Origin: Candidatus Gastranaerophilales bacterium
GTDB lineage: Bacteria > Cyanobacteriota > Vampirovibrionia > Gastranaerophilales > Gastranaerophilaceae
Direction: 5' to 3'
NCBI GenBank assembly: GCA_944323935.1
Contig: CALUUJ010000004.1
Location: forward strand, 79,062 to 130,723
Length of the DNA: 51,662 nucleotides
Notes under the pieces: generated by a model
What the model was told of the DNA's origin: nothing
What the model saw: the letters and a program-made list of their open reading frames with translations, nothing else
The model's database searches: none
Translations under genes and position numbers: made by a program
Shown here: positions 1 through 8,743 of the stretch, one piece after another
Layout of the letters: the number at the start of each line of letters is the position of its first letter
How positions within the stretch are numbered: position 1 is the stretch's first letter

Positions 1-174
1 AAATATTATGCACGTCTTATTAATCCTAATGGTAAAATTTTATTATTAAATGATGATATTTCAGTTGAAACAGATCTTGAACTTAACTTTGAGAACAAAG
101 GTAAAGTTGTAAAACCTTTTGCTCATCAAATTACCGGATATATTTATACAGCACAATCAGGGATGGTTAAATAA
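1..174 (+). CDS. 3' end of an unrecognised protein (partial)
   Basis: The window opens inside a reading frame whose last 57 codons are visible and which ends with TAA. The residues (for example YARLINPNGKILLLNDD near the start of the visible part) are polar with alternating beta-type pattern and match no family I recognise. Its stop codon shares one base with the ATG of the metallophosphatase downstream (TAATG), so the two are very probably co-transcribed and translationally coupled. No function is assigned; the start lies outside the window. Confidence 0.7.
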   Translation, partial: KYYARLINPNGKILLLNDDISVETDLELNFENKGKVVKPFAHQITGYIYTAQSGMVK

Positions 175-1715
175 TGAAAATTAATTTAAATCAATGTCCT
201 TCTCTACCTGTTTTCAAAGGAATAACATCTATTAGAGCTTTGACTGATTCACATCAAGAAGCGCGGGCAGAAAGTGAACTTTTATCTAAGATTGCAAATG
301 ATGCAAAAAAACAAAATAATATTTTAGTCTTAAATTGCGGTGATCTGTTTTGTGGTGTATATTCCAGAGACTTAATGGCAGATTTATATTTAAAGTTTAA
401 ACAACTAAATCCTAATGTTGAAATTGTTATTGCACTTGGAAATAATGATCCTATTTCTTCCAAAGATAAATATGCGCCAAAAAATCCTAATGATAATAGA
501 AATTCTGTTGATTTTTATAAAGATACAATTAAAGAATTCCAAAAAAATGGAATATCTGTTGTTTGTGCAAATATAAAAGATAAAGATACAGGAAAAACTC
601 CTTCTTGGATAAAACCATATACAATAGTTGAGCGTGGTGGTGATAGAATTTTTGTTACCGGCTTTTGTATTGACAGATTACCTCATAAACAATTGAATAT
701 TGATGTTGTAAGTCAAAAAGAGGCTTTTACTTTGTTGAAAGAAGCTATTAAAAGAGAAAAAGCTGATGCTATAGTTGTTTTAAATCATGATTATTCTGAT
801 ACCAGTCGTGACTTATTTCAATTTGCAAAATCTCTTGGTATTAATATTGATTTAATTATTGGCGGGCATGATCACGACAACCCTAAAACAGAGCCAGAAG
901 TGAGATTATATTCTCCTAAAACATTCAGTAAAAGTATGTTTGAAATAGACTTAGCAATTAAAGATAATATTAACAAACTTATGAACATAAATGAAGTTGA
1001 AAGTGGAAAATCAAAAGTTTCAGATGAATTTGAACAAATACTTCAGCCTTATGAAAAACAATCTGGTATTTTAGACAGTGTTGCACCACATGTTCTTAAT
1101 CTGCCAAAATTTTATGCACATCCAGGTTCCTTAGGAACTTTTATTGCAGATGGAATTAAAAATATTGCCGGTACTGACATTGCATTTTTTGCTTCAAATA
1201 TAGTTAAAGTCCCACTATACTATCAAGAGGGGAAAAATATACTAAACTATGACACAAGAAAAATTATAACTTTTGATTCTACAGTTCAAAAGGCTATCCT
1301 CTCTCCTGCAGAATTAAAAGAAGTTTTTACTTCAGCGCTTGAAAATAGATTAAAGCTTGGCGAACAAAATTCAAGGTTTTTACAATGCTCCAGCAATATT
1401 AAAATTGTTGGAGAAGGAAATTCTTCAGATAAAACATATTTTATTAAACAAATATTTATAGATGGGCAACCGCTTTTAGATTCAAATGGAGAACCAATTA
1501 ATCCTGATAGAAAAATTTCTTGCGCTTTTGATAATTATATTCCTACAGATGGCAGAAGTTTAGCATTACAAAATGCATCTAAAACAGATGTATTTACTGA
1601 TGGTAAAAAATTAAGAATTGATGAAGTCTTAAAAAAACAACTTCAATCTGCTGAAGATAAATACAAAAAAGGAACAACTTATCCTAAATTTAAATTGATA
1701 GAAAATATAAACTAA
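174..1715 (+). CDS. 5'-nucleotidase / UshA-like metallophosphoesterase
   Basis: 513 aa, two-domain 5'-nucleotidase layout. The N-terminal calcineurin-like metallophosphoesterase domain shows the metal motifs in order: D25-S-H27, G56-D57, G89-N-N-D92, H205 in LNHDY and the GGHDHDN block around 230-236. The C-terminal part (about 310-500) resembles the 5'-nucleotidase substrate domain. Enzymes of this family hydrolyse nucleotides, often outside the cytoplasm, but there is no signal peptide. Instead the N-terminus is short and polar and contains PVFKG at residues 12-16, the recurrent motif described in the findings. The start overlaps the previous stop by one base (TAATG). Substrate is not determinable from sequence; 2',3'-cyclic nucleotide phosphodiesterase activity is an alternative. 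Confidence 0.83.
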   Translation: MKINLNQCPSLPVFKGITSIRALTDSHQEARAESELLSKIANDAKKQNNILVLNCGDLFCGVYSRDLMADLYLKFKQLNPNVEIVIALGNNDPISSKDKYAPKNPNDNRNSVDFYKDTIKEFQKNGISVVCANIKDKDTGKTPSWIKPYTIVERGGDRIFVTGFCIDRLPHKQLNIDVVSQKEAFTLLKEAIKREKADAIVVLNHDYSDTSRDLFQFAKSLGINIDLIIGGHDHDNPKTEPEVRLYSPKTFSKSMFEIDLAIKDNINKLMNINEVESGKSKVSDEFEQILQPYEKQSGILDSVAPHVLNLPKFYAHPGSLGTFIADGIKNIAGTDIAFFASNIVKVPLYYQEGKNILNYDTRKIITFDSTVQKAILSPAELKEVFTSALENRLKLGEQNSRFLQCSSNIKIVGEGNSSDKTYFIKQIFIDGQPLLDSNGEPINPDRKISCAFDNYIPTDGRSLALQNASKTDVFTDGKKLRIDEVLKKQLQSAEDKYKKGTTYPKFKLIENIN

Positions 1716-1724
1716 TTATGTTAA

Positions 1725-1751
1725 AAGCAAGCACCTTTAAAGTGCTTGCTT
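1725..1751. terminator. Bidirectional intrinsic terminator
   Basis: A 10-bp perfect stem AAGCAAGCAC/GTGCTTGCTT with a 7-base loop, flanked by A-rich and T-rich sequence. It lies between the convergent metallophosphatase gene and pheT, so it can serve both. Confidence 0.8.
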
Positions 1752-1769
1752 CTTTCTATATCTATCTAT

Positions 1770-4223
1770 TTATCTAAAACTTATTGTCGGGAATTTTTTC
1801 ATTAACCCTGATTTTATAGTATTTATTTGATTTTCTATTATTTCATCAGTTAATGTTTTTTCTTCATCCTGAAGAGTTATTCTGTATGCCAAACTCTTAT
1901 ATCCTTCTTGTATATGTTCTCCTTCATAAATATCAAATAAATTTGCATTCTTGAATAACTTACTGTCTGCACTTTTCTTTATTGCTAATACTATTTGATC
2001 ATTATTTACATCTTTTTCTATTGCAAAGGATATATCTCTTTGTACATCTGGGAATTGCGGAAGTGATTTATACTTTGTTATATGACTTGATGTTGCTTTA
2101 ATTAATTTACCCAGGTTTAATTCAAATAAATATACATCTTGGTTAATTTTCATTTTATCTTTGATTATCGGATAAATTTCACCAAAGTAACCAATTGTTT
2201 CAGGGGTTTTTCCTAAAAGAATGACTTTTGCGCTTCTTCCCGGATGCAAATATTCACAATTTTCAGCAGGAGAATATTTAATTCTTCCTGAGATGTTCAA
2301 AAGATTAAATAAACTTTCTATCACACCTTTTAACGTATAAAAATCTATTTTTGATGATTTCTTCCAAAGATTTGAATTAGTATCTCCTGTCATAATACCT
2401 GATATCATCAGGTTTTCTTCTACTCCACTATCTATTTTTTCAGCAGGTTTCTTTATAAAATATGTTTTACCTGTTTCATATAGCCAAATATTCTTTTGTC
2501 CATTGTCAAAATTGTATTTTAATGTACTAAGCATATTCGCTATTGTTGTTTGTCTTAGCATTGTATGTTCATCTGATTGTGGATTTTGAACATATACAGC
2601 TTCTTCTTTGTTATAAGATAAACCAAATTGTTTTAATAATGGCTCTCCTATTAACGAAGATGTCATTGCTTCACTAAAACCATATCCTAAAAACATATTA
2701 TTAATTAATTTTAATAATTTTGCTTCTTCTAATATTTCTGGTGATTGTGTTTTGTTTGGCAATGTCGGAGCTATTTTATCATAGCCATATATTCGTGCTA
2801 TTTCTTCGATTAAATCAACTTCCTGTTTTACATCGTTAATTCTAAAACTCGGTACTTTAAATTTTGCAGCAGCTTCATTTTTGCCTAAAAGCTCAAATCC
2901 TAAATTTTCTAATATTTCAATACAGGTTTGAGATGGGATTTCTAGTCCTAAAATTCTTTTTATTTGGTTGAATCTTAATGTTATTTGAACATCATCAAGT
3001 TTATTTTTGCCTGTTTCTGCTACACCTTCTACTTTTGCATCTGCAAATTCAGTTAATAATTGCATTGCTCTTAGAAGTGCTGGCCTTGTTGATTCAATAT
3101 CTACACCTCTCTCAAATCTAGCACAAGCTTCGCTTCTGTATCCTATGCTTCTTGAACTTTTTCTATTTGTCGGGGCTGTAAAATATGCAGATTCTAATAC
3201 AATATTTTTGGTATTTTCATCAACTTCAGAATTTTCTGCGCCAAAAACACCTGCAACACAAACACCTTTTTCTTTAGTTGCACATAATATGCTATCATTA
3301 TTGAGTTGTCTTTCGACTCCGTCAAGTGTAACTATTGTTTCACCTTCTTTAGCCCTTCTTACACATATATATCCGTCTAGTTTATCCATATCAAAAGCGT
3401 GTAAAGGCTGTCCATATTCTAATAAAACATAGTTTGTTATATCAACAACATTATTTATTGACCTGATTCCTGATACTTCTAATCTTCTTTTCATCCAAGT
3501 TGGTGATGGTTTTATTACAACATCTTTTAAAATACCTGCAGCATAATATTTACAAGCATCTTCTGCCAATATTTCCACTTTAAATTTATTTGTATATAAA
3601 TCTTTTGTAGACTCTATCTTGGAAAAATTTAATTTTTTATTAAATAGTGAACAAATTTCTCGAGCTACTCCGATTACAGACATTTCGTCACCTCTATTTG
3701 CAGTAGGTGCAACATCTATAATGGTATCTTCTTTTATATTCAATAACTCTTCAAGTTTTGTTCCAAGTTCTATATTTTCATATAATCTGCTTAATATCAG
3801 TATTCCGTCTTCTTCCTGCATGCCATCAAGACCAAGTTCGTCCTGAGAACACAACATACCTTGAGATTCAATTCCTCGAATTACAGCAGGAGTTAATTCA
3901 AATTCTTCGCCTGTTTTACGATTTAATACTTTAGAACCGACAGATGCATAAGGTATAATTTGTCCTTCTTCAATATTTTGAGCACCACAGACCACTGTTT
4001 TTGTACAATTTCCTAAATCTACTTCAACTAAGTGTAGTTTATCAGCATTTGGATGCTGGGATATTTTTTTTATTTTTGCTGTTATTATATTTGTAAATTT
4101 AGCACCTGTTTTTTCAATGTCTTCTACTTCTAACCCGCTCATTGTTAATTCATGAACAATTTGTTCTACTGTTAAATCACTTATATCAACAAATTCATTC
4201 AACCATTCTAGTGAAATTTTCAT
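1770..4223 (-). CDS. pheT: Phenylalanyl-tRNA synthetase beta subunit
   Basis: 817 aa, the usual length for the bacterial beta subunit. Domains in order: N-terminal region, EMAP/tRNA-binding OB-fold (about 40-150, beginning ...ITAKIKKISQHPNADKLH), B3/B4 editing domain (about 210-390, with MKRRLEVSGIRSINNVVD), B5 domain (about 400-475), catalytic-like core, and C-terminal FDX-ACB anticodon-binding domain (about 720-817, starting YKSLPQFPDVQRDISF). It pairs with PheS to charge tRNA-Phe in the cytoplasm. pheS is not adjacent: the upstream gene on this strand is a membrane protein 70 bases away. A GAGGG ribosome site precedes the ATG. No T-box leader fits in the 70-base gap. Confidence 0.97.
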   Translation of the reverse strand: MKISLEWLNEFVDISDLTVEQIVHELTMSGLEVEDIEKTGAKFTNIITAKIKKISQHPNADKLHLVEVDLGNCTKTVVCGAQNIEEGQIIPYASVGSKVLNRKTGEEFELTPAVIRGIESQGMLCSQDELGLDGMQEEDGILILSRLYENIELGTKLEELLNIKEDTIIDVAPTANRGDEMSVIGVAREICSLFNKKLNFSKIESTKDLYTNKFKVEILAEDACKYYAAGILKDVVIKPSPTWMKRRLEVSGIRSINNVVDITNYVLLEYGQPLHAFDMDKLDGYICVRRAKEGETIVTLDGVERQLNNDSILCATKEKGVCVAGVFGAENSEVDENTKNIVLESAYFTAPTNRKSSRSIGYRSEACARFERGVDIESTRPALLRAMQLLTEFADAKVEGVAETGKNKLDDVQITLRFNQIKRILGLEIPSQTCIEILENLGFELLGKNEAAAKFKVPSFRINDVKQEVDLIEEIARIYGYDKIAPTLPNKTQSPEILEEAKLLKLINNMFLGYGFSEAMTSSLIGEPLLKQFGLSYNKEEAVYVQNPQSDEHTMLRQTTIANMLSTLKYNFDNGQKNIWLYETGKTYFIKKPAEKIDSGVEENLMISGIMTGDTNSNLWKKSSKIDFYTLKGVIESLFNLLNISGRIKYSPAENCEYLHPGRSAKVILLGKTPETIGYFGEIYPIIKDKMKINQDVYLFELNLGKLIKATSSHITKYKSLPQFPDVQRDISFAIEKDVNNDQIVLAIKKSADSKLFKNANLFDIYEGEHIQEGYKSLAYRITLQDEEKTLTDEIIENQINTIKSGLMKKFPTISFR

Positions 4224-4293
4224 CTCTAAGCCCTCTTTAAAATATATGTTTTATTGTAGTATAAAGACATTTTTATGTCATCAAATATACATT

Positions 4294-6684
4294 TTACGAT
4301 TTTCTTTTATAAAATTTTATTATGTATTCACCATTAAATTCTTTATTTGAATATACGTTAATTTCATTTACATCTTTGTTGAGAAGCCAAGATGGGAAAC
4401 TATCAAAAGGAATTAACATTTTTCCTGTCTTTTTAACTTTACAAGATAATTCAGAATCCGAATTATTTATTTGAATATAAAAATTCTGATTTTGTTTTAA
4501 CTTATTAACAGGTTCAATATATATAAAATCAAATGTTTCTCCTGATATTTTATCCGGAAATCTAATATTTAATGAGTTATAGTCAATATAGTTATAACTT
4601 TCTACCATTACCTCTACTAGAGGAAGTTTTTGAACAGAGTTTCCCCAAGCTTCCGGCAAAAAGTTCAATTCTCGAGTGCCCAATATATTATCTAATTTAT
4701 TTATATCTTCTTTAGAATAATTAACTATACCATCACTTTTAATAAGAAAGGTATTTTTATCAAAAGAAATAACCTTGTATTTCAAACTTAAAAGAATCCA
4801 TCTGTAAAGAGAATTAAGCCTTAAAGACAGCCTTATATTATCATGGAATATTGAATCAGAATCTATCAAAATAATATCAGGCAGATTATTAGTTAATTTC
4901 TGAACTATTTCACTTGACTGCTTTGAAGATATAGAATTATAAAAAGAAATAAATTTTATAGGTATTTTTTTATTTAAATACAAATAGTGCATGCCTCTAT
5001 TTGTCAAATCAAGAAATATTGAATCTTTGTTAGAATTATTTTCAACAAAATACTTTACACTCTCTATTCTCTTCTTATAATCAGTTTCAAAATTTACTGA
5101 GCCTGTGTTACAAAGAGAATTATTATCTTTTTCTAAAGGCAAATATTTTAATTTTAAAGGAAAAATAATAGACGATAGAATTAAAATACTTATTAGGATA
5201 AGTGTTAAAAGAATATTAATGTTTTTCTTCGAATACTTATAAAGAAAATAAGGTAAAATCAACAATATATAAGCTTGAGAAATATACTCCAATCGAAAGA
5301 ATAGACCGCTATCCATTCTACCCAGTGTATAACTTAATGATATTATAGGAAGTATAATTACAAAAAGTAAAAAATAAACGGAACTTGCACTTTCTTTTCT
5401 TTTTATTTGTTTTATTAATTCTAATATTAAAACAGGTACAAATAACAAAGCAAAAAATTTATATGTACATACAAACAATCTTGGTAACCATAAATTTAAT
5501 TTACCGTATGTATTTCCAAATGCATAAAGATTACCTTTTATATACTCAGGTGCTTCTTTTAAATACTCGATAATTGTCGGATGCATAAATATAAGAAATA
5601 TCATTACAGGCAAAAGTGATACTATTATTTTAATTAGTTTCTGACTATCTTTTTGCTTATATATTTCATATATTTGATATAACAGCACAGGAATACTTGC
5701 AACAAATAAAAATGTTCCTATTGTCGTCCAAATCATACAAAAAGCAAATGAAATCAAACTATATATACACAACCAAATATATCGTTTTTCTAGCAAACTT
5801 TCTTTTATAATTAGTAAATATGTTGTTATAAAAAACAAAGCCGGGTTTGTTGCTTTATATAATAATAAAGGTGCAATAAATAACTTATTGTTTTCAAAAA
5901 TAATTAAACCAAAATATATTGTTAAAATAATTAATAAATTTTTGAATAAAGTTTCACCCAAACAATATCCGTAAATATTATTTTCATTAAAGATATAACA
6001 ACCAATCCAGCTTGGTATTACATCTAAATACCCATGAACGAGCATTATATCTTTATAATAATCAAGATTAAAATTATTATGCATTAAAAAAGTTGCATAT
6101 TTTTCACCAAAATGATGATCATCTGTCGGTCCATATACAATATTGTATGAACAAAAAATAAAAGCGAAAATTATTCCGGTTATTATTAACGATGAAAATC
6201 TATTATTCTTATCGCTATATTTTATTCTTAAAACGTCCAATACAGATAACAGAACAAAAAGAAGTAAAATAGCTATTGTAATTGGGTAAAACTTACCATT
6301 TAGAGGATATAAAAATACAAAACCAAACACTCCTAATATTTGGTATTTTAATAAAAAATTTTTTATATTATATAAAATTTCTGGATATTTTATTTCTTTT
6401 GTTTTTATTTGCTGTATATCATTTTTACACACAAAAAACTTTTGTCTTAAAAAAAATATAAATGAATAAATAGAAAAAAATATAAATAAATATATAAAAT
6501 AAATATAAATATCTAAATTTTTATTATGGTCCAGATATATTGATGTACCTACATAAAAATCGTTTAATTTAGAATATGTACATTTTAAATATAAAAAATC
6601 ATAAATTCTAACAGCAAGAAAAAACGACAGAATACCTGCCAATAATATATCTATGAATTTCAAGTTATTAATTATATTTTTCAT
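4294..6684 (-). CDS. Large polytopic membrane protein (GT-C-like?)
   Basis: 796 aa, very rich in Ile, Leu, Phe, Tyr and Lys. About a dozen hydrophobic segments fill residues 1-500, then comes a hydrophilic C-terminal domain of about 280 residues. A loop after the first third holds GPTDDHHFGEKYATF and VHGYLDVIPSWIG. An acidic pair with histidines in an early outer loop followed by many membrane spans recalls GT-C glycosyltransferases and related polymer-assembly proteins, but I cannot name the family. It could act in surface polysaccharide or lipid-linked sugar work at the membrane. It precedes pheT on the same strand by 70 bases. Its start is only weakly supported by a GGATAT sequence upstream of ATG. 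Confidence 0.75.
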   Translation of the reverse strand: MKNIINNLKFIDILLAGILSFFLAVRIYDFLYLKCTYSKLNDFYVGTSIYLDHNKNLDIYIYFIYLFIFFSIYSFIFFLRQKFFVCKNDIQQIKTKEIKYPEILYNIKNFLLKYQILGVFGFVFLYPLNGKFYPITIAILLLFVLLSVLDVLRIKYSDKNNRFSSLIITGIIFAFIFCSYNIVYGPTDDHHFGEKYATFLMHNNFNLDYYKDIMLVHGYLDVIPSWIGCYIFNENNIYGYCLGETLFKNLLIILTIYFGLIIFENNKLFIAPLLLYKATNPALFFITTYLLIIKESLLEKRYIWLCIYSLISFAFCMIWTTIGTFLFVASIPVLLYQIYEIYKQKDSQKLIKIIVSLLPVMIFLIFMHPTIIEYLKEAPEYIKGNLYAFGNTYGKLNLWLPRLFVCTYKFFALLFVPVLILELIKQIKRKESASSVYFLLFVIILPIISLSYTLGRMDSGLFFRLEYISQAYILLILPYFLYKYSKKNINILLTLILISILILSSIIFPLKLKYLPLEKDNNSLCNTGSVNFETDYKKRIESVKYFVENNSNKDSIFLDLTNRGMHYLYLNKKIPIKFISFYNSISSKQSSEIVQKLTNNLPDIILIDSDSIFHDNIRLSLRLNSLYRWILLSLKYKVISFDKNTFLIKSDGIVNYSKEDINKLDNILGTRELNFLPEAWGNSVQKLPLVEVMVESYNYIDYNSLNIRFPDKISGETFDFIYIEPVNKLKQNQNFYIQINNSDSELSCKVKKTGKMLIPFDSFPSWLLNKDVNEINVYSNKEFNGEYIIKFYKRKS

Positions 6685-6756
6685 ACAGATATCCTAATCG
6701 TAATGTTAGCATATTTCATCTTTCATTACTAATAGTTAAAATTTTTACAAAATTTT

Positions 6757-6762
6757 TATAAT
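6757..6762 (+). promoter_or_regulatory. Candidate -10 box for the adenylate cyclase gene
   Basis: A perfect TATAAT ends 16 bases before the ATG at 6779. The -35 is weak (GTTAAA-like about 16 bases upstream). No Shine-Dalgarno lies between box and start, so the leader would be about 10 bases. Confidence 0.45.
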
Positions 6763-6778
6763 TGTTTAAAATTAGTGT

Positions 6779-8743
6779 ATGAATCGAAATTTTACGTCAA
6801 AATTATTAATAGTATTCATTTTTTTCATAGTTTCATTTACTATCTATATATTGTCATCTAATCATCTTGACAACAAAGTAAATGATACATTTGTAAAAAT
6901 ATTATCAAATATTCAAAACAAGAAGACATCTGATACAGTAGTATTAGTCGTTATAGACGATAAGTCTTTAAATAAAATACCTTGGCCTTGGAGAAAAGAT
7001 TTATTTACTGATATATTTTATTTCTTAGAGAAAGAAGCAGGCGCCAAATCTATTGTTTTTCAAAATTTAATAGTTTTTCCTGATACATATAATCCTAAAT
7101 CTGACGACATATTTTTTAAAAATTTAAAAAATCACTATAACCTTATTAACAGCTATATACTTTTAAACTCAAATGTTGCAGGAGATGTATTACCTCAAGA
7201 ATATGTTCCCATATTTGAAAATAAATCAAATATAAAAATTATAAACAAAACAAAAAAGAAATTAATACCATCATATAAAGCAATAATAAAGTTACCTAAA
7301 GATTTACTATTAAATACAAAATTTCTTGCTTCATCAATAATTCCGGAAGATAATGATGAAATTGTCAGAAATTATATGCCAGTTGTATACTTTAACGGTA
7401 AATTTTTCCCTTCTATTGCACTCAGTGCATATTCCATGTACACAGGAAATAATACATTTATTCTTTATGATAATTATTTGTGTTCTGCAGATAATTGTTT
7501 ATCACTGAAAATGCCTATTTTTTATACAAAAGGAAAAGATTATATCGGTAATAATGTTTTTAGTTTTATATCATATTTAAATTGGTACAAACCAACAAGC
7601 GACTACTACTCACATAAAACATATTCTGCCGGAGATGTTTTAGTATCTTATTATGCAATAAAAAGTGGCAAAAAACCAAAAATCGACCCTGCTATATTTA
7701 AAGACAAAATAGTAATTGTTGGTTTAAATGCAGATAAAAATGTATGGGACCAATTAAGTGAAACTCAAATTCTCAAGAAGCAGGCTGATATTGATGTACA
7801 CGCTACAATGATTGACAATATGCTTAATAATAAGTTCAAAACAAAGAATAACAATGACTATACCATTTTTATAACACTTATTTTTTGTTTATTCATAGTA
7901 AGAGGATTCAGAAACTTTAAGAATAATCTACTATTTACAACCCTACTGTCATTGATTTATTTCTCTTACTATTTATATGAATATTTTATTTACATTTATG
8001 TTCCACCAATTACACCTGTTATAACAATGTACACAGTCGCTTTTTTAAAAAATATATATTCAATTATTACAACAGACAAAACAACCGAAATGTTAAAACA
8101 CGCTATGGGGAAATATGTTTCCAAAGATGTAATGAAAAAAGTTGTATCTGATATAGATAAACTCAAATTAGGCGGAGTAAGAGCAGTTGTAACAATTTTA
8201 TTCGTTGATATAAGAAATTTTACACAAATTTCTGAAGCATTATCCCCACAAGAAGTATCATCTATTTTAAATGAATATTTTTCAACAATTGAACCTATTA
8301 TCGGAAAATACCACGGAATAGTAAATAAATATATGGGAGACGGTTTATTAGCCGTATTTGGTGAACCAATAAAAAATTCACAACACGCAATAAATGCTAT
8401 TAAATGTGGCATTGAAATTACAGAAAAAATTAAACATTTGAGAGAAAAATTAATAGAAGAAGGAAAACCAATAATAAATATAGGAATTGGGGTAAATACA
8501 GGAGAAGTTTTTGCCGGGAACATAGGAACTGAAGAAAGATTAGAATACACGGTTATCGGAGATAATGTAAATTTGGCATACCGTATTGAAGCATATAACC
8601 AAATTTTAAAAACACAATTTTTAATAAGTGAGTCAACATATGAATTTGTCAAAGATCACGTTGAAGTTGTAAAATTAAGCCAAGTAAGCATTAAAGGAAA
8701 ATCTAAGCCAATAGATATATATGAAGTTTTGAGTATAAAATAA
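6779..8743 (+). CDS. CHASE2-domain class III adenylate/guanylate cyclase
   Basis: 654 aa. An N-terminal membrane segment (about 8-27) leads to an extracytoplasmic CHASE2 sensor (about 35-355, with VVLVVIDDKSLNKIPWPWR and a late DKIVIVGLNADK block). Three closely spaced membrane helices follow (about 365-440), then a cytoplasmic class III cyclase domain (about 460-650). The two metal aspartates are visible in FVDIRNFT and YMGDGLLAVFGEP, and the conserved block NTGEVFAGNIG...YTVIGDNVNLAYRIE is present. It should make cAMP (or cGMP) in response to an external signal; I know no ligand. Same architecture as cyanobacterial CHASE2 cyclases. The stop overlaps the recG start by one base (TAATG). No ribosome site is visible before its own ATG. 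Confidence 0.92.
   Translation: MNRNFTSKLLIVFIFFIVSFTIYILSSNHLDNKVNDTFVKILSNIQNKKTSDTVVLVVIDDKSLNKIPWPWRKDLFTDIFYFLEKEAGAKSIVFQNLIVFPDTYNPKSDDIFFKNLKNHYNLINSYILLNSNVAGDVLPQEYVPIFENKSNIKIINKTKKKLIPSYKAIIKLPKDLLLNTKFLASSIIPEDNDEIVRNYMPVVYFNGKFFPSIALSAYSMYTGNNTFILYDNYLCSADNCLSLKMPIFYTKGKDYIGNNVFSFISYLNWYKPTSDYYSHKTYSAGDVLVSYYAIKSGKKPKIDPAIFKDKIVIVGLNADKNVWDQLSETQILKKQADIDVHATMIDNMLNNKFKTKNNNDYTIFITLIFCLFIVRGFRNFKNNLLFTTLLSLIYFSYYLYEYFIYIYVPPITPVITMYTVAFLKNIYSIITTDKTTEMLKHAMGKYVSKDVMKKVVSDIDKLKLGGVRAVVTILFVDIRNFTQISEALSPQEVSSILNEYFSTIEPIIGKYHGIVNKYMGDGLLAVFGEPIKNSQHAINAIKCGIEITEKIKHLREKLIEEGKPIINIGIGVNTGEVFAGNIGTEERLEYTVIGDNVNLAYRIEAYNQILKTQFLISESTYEFVKDHVEVVKLSQVSIKGKSKPIDIYEVLSIK

Noticed and set aside
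3007..3432. Plus-strand 141-aa frame opposite pheT
   Set aside because: It lies wholly inside pheT on the other strand, has no family match and is a typical shadow frame. The same applies to the frames at 3619-3846, 7996-8652 and 9690-9995.
4224..4293. T-box riboswitch before pheT
   Set aside because: The gap is only 70 bases, with a weak GACAT/ATGTC hairpin; no specifier or antiterminator structure is present. The same holds for the 93-base gap before hisS.
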